Position numbers and translations under genes: made by a program | Assembly (NCBI GenBank): GCA_024224995.1 | Contig: JAAENB010000407.1 | Location: 1 to 21,931 of the forward strand | DNA from: a bacterium | GTDB lineage: Bacteria > Spirochaetota > UBA4802 > UBA5550 | DNA length: 21,931 nucleotides | Reading direction: 5' to 3' | Notes under the pieces: model-generated | Seen by the model: the letters and a program-made list of their open reading frames with translations, nothing else | Told to the model about the DNA's origin: nothing | The model's database searches: none | Shown: positions 7,196-13,486 of the stretch, one piece after another | How positions within the stretch are numbered: position 1 is the stretch's first letter | Layout of the letters: each line of letters begins with the position of its first letter

Positions 7196-7221
7196 GAAAT
7201 ATCTCCGGGATCACTGACCGT

Positions 7222-7989
7222 TTATTGGTCATGGGCTGCATGTTCACCGGTACGGGCTATTATTTCTTTGGTCAGGTTCATATAATCAGCAGCTCCTTTG
7301 CTGTCGGGTTTGTATTCGAAAATGGTCTGGCCCCAGCTGGGAGCTTCCTGCAGAGATACATTGTCCCTGATGAGTGTTTCGAATAGTTTGCCCGGCAGGC
7401 GCTTGTCGGTCTCTTCCAGGACTTCGTTGTTTATCGATTTATTGGCATTATACATGGTTCCGATGATGCCCGAGACCCCGATATTTTTATTCAGGCGTTT
7501 TTTTACCATCTGGACCCCTTCAAAAAGGTTATACATTCCGTGGAAGGGGAGAAACTGGACCTGTAGCGGGATTATGATCTCGTTTGAAATAGTAAGAGCG
7601 TTCAGAGTGAGAACTCCCAGTGAGGGAGGGCAGTCAATAAGGACAAAATCGTATCCTTTCAGGTGCTCAAGCGCGTCTTTGAGCAGAAACTCTTTAGCCG
7701 GAATGGGCAAAAATTCAACCCCTTTAAGGTCATTACTTGCCGGAAGGACATCGATCCCTTCCCGGTTGATTATGGCATCGGTATAGGCAACTTCACCTTT
7801 AAGAACTTCATAAACGGTTCTTCCAAGCTTTTTAGGGCTGATTCCCAGGTGATAGGTCGACTGGGCCTGGTGGTCAATGTCGATTACCAGGACTTTTTTT
7901 CCCAGGATATGGAGCGCTGCCGCGATATTTACGGTGCTGGTGGTTTTACCCACGCCGCCTTTATTATTGGAAACTGATATTATTCTCAT
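7222..7989 (-). CDS. parA: ParA/Soj-family partitioning ATPase
   Basis: This is a 255-aa P-loop ATPase of the ParA/MinD superfamily, which positions DNA or protein cargo by ATP-dependent dimerisation on the nucleoid. The deviant Walker A is KGGVGKTT (K10-T17) with signature lysine K10. The A' motif is VIDIDHQAQST, with His in place of the usual Pro of DPQ. Walker B is FVLIDCPPSLG. There is no N-terminal DNA-binding extension, as in chromosomal Soj. No parB follows. The downstream co-directional gene encodes an SGNH hydrolase, so this may be an orphan ParA positioning something other than the origin. No strong ribosome site is seen before the ATG. The upstream region is a composite leader repeat. 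Confidence 0.9.
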   Translation of the reverse strand: MRIISVSNNKGGVGKTTSTVNIAAALHILGKKVLVIDIDHQAQSTYHLGISPKKLGRTVYEVLKGEVAYTDAIINREGIDVLPASNDLKGVEFLPIPAKEFLLKDALEHLKGYDFVLIDCPPSLGVLTLNALTISNEIIIPLQVQFLPFHGMYNLFEGVQMVKKRLNKNIGVSGIIGTMYNANKSINNEVLEETDKRLPGKLFETLIRDNVSLQEAPSWGQTIFEYKPDSKGAADYMNLTKEIIARTGEHAAHDQ

Positions 7990-8113
7990 TATACAGTGAT
8001 TTCACCACACTTATTGAGGGGGTATGGACATATCTTGAAATACGTCCGAATTTACTTCGTCATTTTCCGCCTAAATAGTCAAGTAAAAAAAATCCTGCTG
8101 GTGGTTCCTTCTT

Positions 8114-8429
8114 CATAACGTGGGGTTAAAACCCCACGCTATGAGAAAAAACCATCACCCTGGTGAACTTATTTATAAACAGAGCCTGTTCCCGGAAGAT
8201 GTTAACCGGGGTTATGCTCTGCTGCCCTATGGGGTTAAAACCCCGGGCTAAGATTGGCCCATTTTCAAAACTCTTGCACCCCCTTTGGGGTCGCACACCC
8301 TGCCCGGAGCATCTTCGTAAAATAGACCCCGGTATCAACACAGTTTCTTTCGTATTTTTTCCCGGCCATCCGGTGTCTGAGCGGAGCCGAAGACCCGGGT
8401 TTATATACCTTATACCCGGTATATAAACC
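8114..8429 (-). repeat. Composite leader repeat, copy E2, with several small palindromes
   Basis: This fills most of the 567-base gap between divergent parA and the PPi-type pfk. Read on the minus strand, toward parA, 8367-8303 is the conserved block (GCCGGGAAAAAATACGAAAG onward to GATGCTCCGGG). It is preceded by GGTATATAAACCCGGG and a mini-hairpin, GTCT..GAGCGGAGCC..AGAC (about 8374-8393), reminiscent of the apical core. Other structures: a perfect 12-bp stem GGTTTATATACC/GGTATATAAACC (8398-8409, 8418-8429); two copies of the palindrome GGGGTTAAAACCCC (8122-8135, with flanks pairing from 8114 to 8143, and 8231-8244). Bases 7990-8113 hold an AT-rich parA upstream region with no firm promoter. 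Confidence 0.65.
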
Positions 8430-8492
8430 TTTTAAATTTTTTATAATAACTATAAAATTCTGTTTGTATTATTTTGTATTGGTGATAGGTTA

Positions 8493-8522
8493 TTGACTCA
8501 GCAGTGCTGCTGACCTTATACT
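8493..8522 (+). promoter_or_regulatory. pfk promoter with palindrome in the spacer
   Basis: TTGACT (8493-8498), an 18-nt spacer and TATACT (8517-8522) match a housekeeping promoter, 34 nt before the ATG. The spacer starts with CAGCAGTGCTGCTG (8499-8512), a two-arm inverted repeat in the classic repressor position. A second TATAAT lies at 8528-8533 without a good -35. Regulation of the PPi-type pfk by a dimeric repressor is inferred. Confidence 0.55.
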
Positions 8523-8556
8523 GGAACTATAATCATGAAATTACGAGGTAATACAA

Positions 8557-9777
8557 ATGGAACAAAAATCGATAGCTATTCTTTGCAGTGGGGGACCGGC
8601 TCCCGGAATTAATACGGTCATAAGCTCTGTGGCAAAGGTTTTTTTAAGTGATAACTACCGGGTTATTGGGATCAATCATGGCACCAAAACCCTTTTTACC
8701 GATAATGTGGATACAATGGATATCGATTTTGAAGTGGCCGACAGGATCTTTACGGGCGGCGGTTCGGCTCTGAAAATGTCCCGGTACAAGCCGAAGGATG
8801 AGGAGTTTAATGCCAATTTTTTCGAAAAAAATAACGTAAAACTCCTGGTTACCATAGGGGGGGATGATACGGCATCCACGGCGAACAGGATAACAAAGTT
8901 TCTCCAATCACAAAAGATCGATATACAGAACATTCATGTACCCAAAACCATAGACAATGACCTGCCCCTTCCGGAGCGGCTTCCCACATTCGGGTATCAG
9001 AGCGCAAAGCATGAGGCAGTACGAATAGGAAATACCGTATATGAAGATGCCAAAACAAGCGGCAACTGGTTTGTGGTTTCAAGTATGGGCCGGGAAGCGG
9101 GCCACCTGGCTTACGGCATAGGAACGGCATGCCATTATCCAATGATTATTATCCCTGAAATGTTCGATAAAACTCCAATTACCTTCGATAGAATAACGGA
9201 TATGATAGTTTCTTCTATTATAAAGCGGAAGATCCTTGGACTTGATTACGGCGCGGCTGTGGTGAGTGAAGGGGTTTTTCATTTTATGACCGATGAGGAG
9301 ATCCTTAACAGCGGAATCAATTTTACTTTTGATGATCACGGACATCCCGAGCTGGGGAACGTGAGCAAGGCACATATCTTTAATGTACTTCTGCAGCAAA
9401 AAATCAAGACCCTGGGGCTTAGCGTAAAAAGCCGGCCTGTAGAGATTGGTTATGAAGTCCGGTGCTGCAGTCCAATCGCTTTTGATTTGAAATATTGCAC
9501 CTTGCTTGGTTCGGGAGTAAAAAAACTCTTTGATGACGGGAAAACAGGCTGTATTGTCGTGGCCCGGAATGACGGAGCCATAGCACCACTCTACCTGGAG
9601 GACGTGGAAGGACCTGACGGAAAAATAAAACCACGTCTCGTTGATATTCACGCGGAGGATTATAAACTGGTATATAATCATATGCACTTTATAAAAGAAA
9701 AGAATTACGAAGAAGCCAAAAAATACGTACCGGACCCGGAAAAATATAACCTGAATAATATTCTTAATTGGAAGTGA
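8557..9777 (+). CDS. 6-phosphofructokinase, predicted pyrophosphate-dependent
   Basis: This 406-aa PFK-A-superfamily enzyme phosphorylates fructose 6-phosphate in glycolysis. The phosphoryl-donor signature is IGGDDTAS (G101-G102-D103-D104) with VPKTIDNDLP (K130). Asp in place of the Gly of GGDG, with Lys in PKTIDND, is the pattern of PPi-dependent enzymes, where the reaction is reversible and saves ATP. The glycine-rich N-terminus ILCSGGPAPGINTVI and the sugar-binding GREAGHLAYGIG are intact. The C-terminal extension (about 340-406) is longer than in E. coli PfkA. GAGG sits 8 nt upstream of the ATG. The next gene is a second PFK with the ATP-type signature, separated by a 494-base repeat region. 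PPi use is inferred from residues, not shown. Confidence 0.88.
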   Translation: MEQKSIAILCSGGPAPGINTVISSVAKVFLSDNYRVIGINHGTKTLFTDNVDTMDIDFEVADRIFTGGGSALKMSRYKPKDEEFNANFFEKNNVKLLVTIGGDDTASTANRITKFLQSQKIDIQNIHVPKTIDNDLPLPERLPTFGYQSAKHEAVRIGNTVYEDAKTSGNWFVVSSMGREAGHLAYGIGTACHYPMIIIPEMFDKTPITFDRITDMIVSSIIKRKILGLDYGAAVVSEGVFHFMTDEEILNSGINFTFDDHGHPELGNVSKAHIFNVLLQQKIKTLGLSVKSRPVEIGYEVRCCSPIAFDLKYCTLLGSGVKKLFDDGKTGCIVVARNDGAIAPLYLEDVEGPDGKIKPRLVDIHAEDYKLVYNHMHFIKEKNYEEAKKYVPDPEKYNLNNILNWK

Positions 9778-9935
9778 AACAGGTTCAAGGAACAAGGCGA
9801 AGAAAAGGCCCGTAGAGGCATTGCATGCTACGTCTCTACGGCACGGCCACGGCCGGGAAAAAATAGGTCAGAAACTTGATAGAATTGCGAGCAGCGGACC
9901 CCGTGGTTGCGTCTTAGTATAAGGTATATAGAGCC

Positions 9936-10045
9936 GGAATGTAAACTATGCCAGGAGCAATACCTCTGCGGAACGTTCGGAACTCGCTTCGCTCAAACAG
10001 CCTCACAACGCGCAGAGGCATTGCTCCTGGCATAGTTTACATTCC
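9936..10045. repeat. Long hairpin B (35-bp arms, core in minus orientation)
   Basis: Arms 9936-9970 (GGAATGTAAACTATGCCAGG onward) and 10011-10045 pair at 34 of 35 positions. The 40-nt loop (9971-10010) contains, on the minus strand, GTGAGGCTGTTTGAGCGAAG then CGAGTTCCG, the family core. The outer 15-20 bp resemble the hairpin at 4276-4326, which is shorter and lacks the core, as if the stem had been lengthened and the core added here, or both lost there. Confidence 0.92.
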
Positions 10046-10136
10046 AATTACGTTTTTCGGTATATTGAGACACGACCGACCCAGTGTAGCGGGAAAAAAA
10101 TACGTCAGAAACAAAATAGTATTACGAGCTGCATCC

Positions 10137-10230
10137 GGCCTTGAAGTAGTATGGGCTCTTTGGGTTGTGAGGACTGTTTGAGCGGAGCGAGTTCCGGAGC
10201 AATCCAAAGAGTCCATACTACTTCAAGGCC
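10137..10230. repeat. Long hairpin C (30-bp arms, core in plus orientation)
   Basis: Arms 10137-10166 (GGCCTTGAAGTAGTATGGGC onward) and 10201-10230 pair along all 30 positions, with two G.T pairs that become G.U wobbles in a plus-strand transcript. The loop (10167-10200) is GTGAGGACTGTTTGAGCGGA then GCGAGTTCCGGAGC. The outer right arm reappears at window positions 1-16 in another copy. It lies 42 nt before the ATP-type pfk start codon, so it would be in that gene's 5' leader if transcribed. Confidence 0.92.
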
Positions 10231-10271
10231 CGCGCACAAGCAAAATTTAGTTTCTTAAGAGAGGAATTTTA

Positions 10272-11576
10272 ATGGACGTAACTATAAAAAAACTGGGAGA
10301 GCCGGGAATAGGTTCTCCTTTATTAAAGAAATTATTTCATAAATCGGCATTTGTGCAGGACAAGACCAGGATGCGGTATGATATCCTGATTGATGATGAT
10401 CACAGCGATGAGGAAACCGCAGATGTGAGTTTTGAGCTGGCAGGTCCGCGGGAGAAGATCTATTTTGACCCGGCCGAAACCAATGCGGCAATTGTAACCT
10501 GCGGCGGGTTGTGCCCCGGCTTGAATGATGTGATCCGGTCAATAGTAATGGAATCATATTATATGTATGGAGTGAAATCGATAACCGGTATCACCTATGG
10601 CTATAACGGGTTAAACCCGGCAAAGGGTTTTGAACCCATAGAACTGACTCCTGAGCTTGTCCGGGATATTCACAAGCAGGGAGGAACCATGCTTGGCTCT
10701 TCACGAGGCGGAACCGATGATATGAATATATTGGTAGATACCTTAGTCCGGCTAAAGATCAATATTCTGTATGCTATTGGCGGAGACGGAACCCTTAGGG
10801 GAGCGCAAAAACTGGCGGAAATTGCCCTGGAACGGGGGCTCAATCTTTCGGTCATTGGGATCCCAAAGACCATTGATAATGATATCAGTTATATTCAGCG
10901 GTCATTTGGATTTGAATCGGCCTTTACCAAAGCAGTGGAATCCATATCCGGAGCTCATGTGGAAGCAGAAGGCGCGCCAAATGGAATTGGCCTGGTGAAA
11001 CTGATGGGAAGGCATTCCGGGTTTATTGCCGGGAACGCGGCTCTTGCCATGAATGACGTAAATTTTGTCCTGGTGCCTGAAGTACCGTTTAAGCTCCACG
11101 GAGAGAACGGTTTTCTCGCGCACCTGGAAGCACGTATTAAAAAACGGGGCCATGCCGTAATCTGTGTGGCAGAAGGTGCGGGGCAGGATATTCTCATTGA
11201 AGATGAAAGCGCGCAGCAGAAAGACGCTTCAGGCAATGTGAAGCTTGAGGATATTGGCATATTCCTGAAAAATGCTATCAAAAAGCATTTTAAAGAACGG
11301 AATATCGAGGCCAATTTAAAATATATCGATCCCAGTTATATCATCAGAAGTACTCCGGCAAATCCCAATGACTCAATTTTTTGCGCCCTCCTTGGACAAT
11401 ACGCTGTTCACGCGGGAATGGCCGGCAAAACCAACCTGGTAATCGGGCTCTGGAACAATATGTACACCCACCTTCCTATAGAACTGGCCGTATCCAAAAG
11501 AAAGATCATCGATCCCGAATCCCGCTTCTGGTACAATGTCATTGAAGCAACAGGCCAGCCCATGAATATGGTTTAG
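10272..11576 (+). CDS. 6-phosphofructokinase, plant/trypanosome-like clade, predicted ATP-dependent
   Basis: This second PFK has 434 aa and an N-terminal extension of about 70 residues before the nucleotide-binding start NAAIVTCGGLCPGLNDVI. The donor signature is IGGDGTLRGAQ (G170-G171-D172-G173), the ATP type, combined with PKTIDND (P198-D204). That GGDG/PKTIDND mix is known from ATP-PFKs of the plant/trypanosomatid/spirochaete group. The substrate region LMGRHSGFIAGNAALA and the C-terminal PSYIIRSTPANPNDSIFCALLGQYAVHAGM are intact. The start has AGAGAGGA upstream. It follows the PPi-type enzyme in the same direction, but the long hairpin region between them suggests separate control. Having both enzymes would allow a reversible PPi-driven step and an irreversible ATP-driven one. 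Confidence 0.9.
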   Translation: MDVTIKKLGEPGIGSPLLKKLFHKSAFVQDKTRMRYDILIDDDHSDEETADVSFELAGPREKIYFDPAETNAAIVTCGGLCPGLNDVIRSIVMESYYMYGVKSITGITYGYNGLNPAKGFEPIELTPELVRDIHKQGGTMLGSSRGGTDDMNILVDTLVRLKINILYAIGGDGTLRGAQKLAEIALERGLNLSVIGIPKTIDNDISYIQRSFGFESAFTKAVESISGAHVEAEGAPNGIGLVKLMGRHSGFIAGNAALAMNDVNFVLVPEVPFKLHGENGFLAHLEARIKKRGHAVICVAEGAGQDILIEDESAQQKDASGNVKLEDIGIFLKNAIKKHFKERNIEANLKYIDPSYIIRSTPANPNDSIFCALLGQYAVHAGMAGKTNLVIGLWNNMYTHLPIELAVSKRKIIDPESRFWYNVIEATGQPMNMV

Positions 11577-11655
11577 GAGGCAGTGGGCAGTTCCCGGTTC
11601 ACAGTTGACAGTAAAGATTCCAGCAACTGACCGCTAGCTTAAAAAAACTAATAAT

Positions 11656-11684
11656 TTGACGATATGTAGTTTCAAGTATTATAA
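11656..11684 (+). promoter_or_regulatory. Candidate promoter of small transcript
   Basis: TTGACG (11656-11661), a 17-nt spacer and TTATAA (11679-11684) precede a structured, non-coding stretch that ends in a strong terminator. Immediately downstream is TAAAGAAGACAAATTT, which also occurs at 16343-16358 next to the sensor-gene promoter. Confidence 0.35.
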
Positions 11685-11689
11685 AGAAG

Positions 11690-11796
11690 ACAAATTTTAT
11701 TCAGCGGAAGAGGTATCACTCTCCCGCTATGCTGATAACCAATAAAAAGCTCCGCAGATAAACGAAAAAGCGAGGTTTACGCACCTCGCTTTTTGT
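11690..11796 (+). ncRNA. Candidate small RNA of about 105 nt
   Basis: Between the ATP-type pfk and the convergent serine hydrolase there is a promoter-like sequence. It is followed by a stable hairpin AGCGGAAGAG/CTCTCCCGCT (about 11703-11728; 9 of 10 pairs, 6-nt loop), a single-stranded A-rich stretch and an intrinsic terminator. The layout is that of a short independent transcript. It does not match SRP RNA, tmRNA or 6S RNA by eye. The alternative is that only the terminator is functional. Bases 11580-11640 hold what looks like a decayed repeat (CAGTTCCCGGTTCACAGTTG). Confidence 0.35.
11765..11796. terminator. Bidirectional intrinsic terminator
   Basis: AAAAAGCGAGGT (11765-11776) and ACCTCGCTTTTT (11783-11794) form a perfect 12-bp stem with a 6-nt loop. 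The A/T ends provide a U-tract on both strands. It lies between convergent transcription units and should end both the plus-strand transcript and the minus-strand serine hydrolase gene that stops at 11817. Confidence 0.9.
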
Positions 11797-11816
11797 TGTT
11801 ATCGATACCTTCGTTG

Positions 11817-13217
11817 TTATTCGATCACTTTCGTATAATACCCTTCAAAAACAGCAAGACCAATAAAATGGTTATCTTTCCAGATGAAGTCAAAAGCCAG
11901 ACCTTTTTCTCTTTGTCCCGGATAAATATAAACAAAGGAATGATATGCTGTAGGAATGAGCCGGTAACTGGAACCTGAGTGGCTCTTATGAGCGGTAAGG
12001 AACCTGTTGTCGTGCGAAGCGATGTCAATAACCCGTCCCGTATTGGGATCCCGGTAGAGTCCAACAAACCTGTTCAGTTCATGGCCCTTTGGAATTGAAG
12101 GACTGAACTTAGCCGGATTTTCATCTTTATCACTCAGAAGCCCGGACAGTTTCATGAGTCTTCCTTTTAATGCCCGGTAATACCTGAAAAATCCCGGAGT
12201 ATTATAGGTCGGAGGATCGCTCAGGAATACAAAACCGACTCCAAGAGACGGGAATATCTGCATCCAGCCGCCCGAACCTGATGATAAAGCAGCATGGTTT
12301 AAAGAATAAGGCCGGTCATCAATAGTCCATACACGCCAGGAAATGCCCCGGTACTCTTTTTTCTTAGCAGGAGGGATACCAACAGATTCCCTGTATATCT
12401 CTTTAAATATAGCTTTGGAAATAATAGTCCTTCCTTTATATTTTCCTTCATGAAGAAGCATTTGAATATAATTGCCCAGGTCATCAACAGTGCATTGCAG
12501 CCCGCCGCAACCGCGGATATTTGCCGGAGCAATAGAGTTATGCATTTCCAGTGGAATCAGGAAATTACAGGTGATATAATCGCTCAAGCTAAGACCGGAC
12601 ACTTTCTCAACCAGCATTCCCAGAAGGTTATACCCGGAGTTGGAATAATAGAACCGGAACCCGGCAGGGTATTTTTGTTTTGGAATATGAATGGGAATAT
12701 GAAGAGACTGAGCAGCCCCATGAGTGGGAATCCCCGATGTATGAGTAAGCAAATGGCGGATTGTTATTGATCCGGATTTGATTTTTTCATTTTCAAGGTC
12801 AATATCCATATATTTGCTCACGGGGTCATCCAGTTTGATTACCCCGCGTTCTGCCAGCTGGAGAACAGCAAGAGCGGTAAACGTTTTGGTAAAGGACGCA
12901 GTACTATAGCGCCTGTTAAAAGAGCTTCGAATAGCCTTTTTATACGCAAAATCATTATCCTGAACAACTGCAACAACAGAAGAAGGAAGATTGGGATATC
13001 TTGTATGCTCTTCAAGCCAGGCATCCAGCTCCAGCTTCATTTGTTTTATCTCATGATTTCTAAGTTCCTCTTTTACGATTTCTTTCAGTTTTTCATTTGG
13101 ATTCGTTTGAATCTCTATCCCCGCAGCAGGTAAAACCGCACAGAAATATACCAGGAATATGCCACTAATTACCGTTAAAAAGTGGGTGGATATTATATGT
13201 TTTTTGAGAAATTGCAT
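11817..13217 (-). CDS. Exported serine hydrolase, beta-lactamase/PBP-like family (1)
   Basis: This 466-aa protein has an N-terminal hydrophobic segment (about 12-32), which anchors or exports it. The penicillin-binding fold is marked by S108-x-x-K111 (STASFTKTFTA), HLLTHTSGIPTHG, the second-site tyrosine motif Y191-S-N and a likely third element SSGSGGW. This is the class C/esterase-like group (beta-lactamase-related serine hydrolases), which includes peptidases and esterases as well as beta-lactamases. Substrate and resistance activity cannot be inferred. The C-terminal 100 residues form a separate beta-rich domain (FVGLYRDPNTGRVIDI). The start has GAGAGG upstream. A perfect palindrome lies 37 bases upstream. 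It shares the same layout with its neighbour at 13487-14875, evidently an old duplication. Confidence 0.85.
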   Translation of the reverse strand: MQFLKKHIISTHFLTVISGIFLVYFCAVLPAAGIEIQTNPNEKLKEIVKEELRNHEIKQMKLELDAWLEEHTRYPNLPSSVVAVVQDNDFAYKKAIRSSFNRRYSTASFTKTFTALAVLQLAERGVIKLDDPVSKYMDIDLENEKIKSGSITIRHLLTHTSGIPTHGAAQSLHIPIHIPKQKYPAGFRFYYSNSGYNLLGMLVEKVSGLSLSDYITCNFLIPLEMHNSIAPANIRGCGGLQCTVDDLGNYIQMLLHEGKYKGRTIISKAIFKEIYRESVGIPPAKKKEYRGISWRVWTIDDRPYSLNHAALSSGSGGWMQIFPSLGVGFVFLSDPPTYNTPGFFRYYRALKGRLMKLSGLLSDKDENPAKFSPSIPKGHELNRFVGLYRDPNTGRVIDIASHDNRFLTAHKSHSGSSYRLIPTAYHSFVYIYPGQREKGLAFDFIWKDNHFIGLAVFEGYYTKVIE

Positions 13218-13253
13218 ATTATACCTCTCGCTTTTTATAAATTTTTTCGTAAC

Positions 13254-13268
13254 TGCTCAACTTGAGCA
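13254..13268. promoter_or_regulatory. Palindrome upstream of serine hydrolase 1
   Basis: TGCTCAACTTGAGCA is a perfect 15-base palindrome (7+1+7), 36 nt before the start codon, and includes a TTGAGC hexamer on the minus strand that could be part of a -35 element. It could be an operator for a dimeric repressor. The rest of the 13218-13486 gap is AT-rich, with a run of eight G at 13452-13459 and no other feature. Confidence 0.4.
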
Positions 13269-13486
13269 ATAAACTGTTTCGTGACTTCTTATATATTTTT
13301 CTCTCTCTATTTCCTCTAAGTATAATATAATGAATTCCGAGGGACAAATCAACCCGATTGGGCTTTTTTGTAAGTTTTTTGTGGGTCTATTTTTGATTGT
13401 GTTTAGTTATGTTTGTATATCAAAGAGGCTTTAGATGTTCATGTTTCTTCAGGGGGGGGCGGATTCTTTACGTGTACACAAATAAA

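Larger units (their letters stand above)
9804..10265 (+). repeat. Composite leader repeat, copy E4 (largest), with two core-bearing hairpins
   Basis: This copy fills the 494-base gap between the two pfk genes. In order: an imperfect 16-bp hairpin CCGTAGAGGCATTGCA/TGCTACGTCTCTACGG (9809-9840); GGCCGGGAAAAAATA; GCGGACCCCGTGGTTGCGTC; AAGGTATATAGAGC; hairpin B (9936-10045); AATTACGTTTTTCGGTATAT; CCAGTGTAGCGGGAAAAAAA; hairpin C (10137-10230); then CGCGCACAAGCAAAATTTAG and TTTCTTAAGAG, immediately before the ribosome site of the ATP-type pfk. Module order matches copies E1, E3 and E5 where they can be compared. Short open frames across it simply translate hairpin DNA. Confidence 0.85.

Noticed and set aside
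9936..10230. Integron attC sites or a CRISPR array
   Set aside because: There is no integrase, no attC R'/R'' box pattern, and no regular repeat-spacer spacing; stems differ between copies.
13452..13459. Run of eight G as a phase-variation tract
   Set aside because: It is intergenic, far from both start codons, and nothing shows that its length varies.
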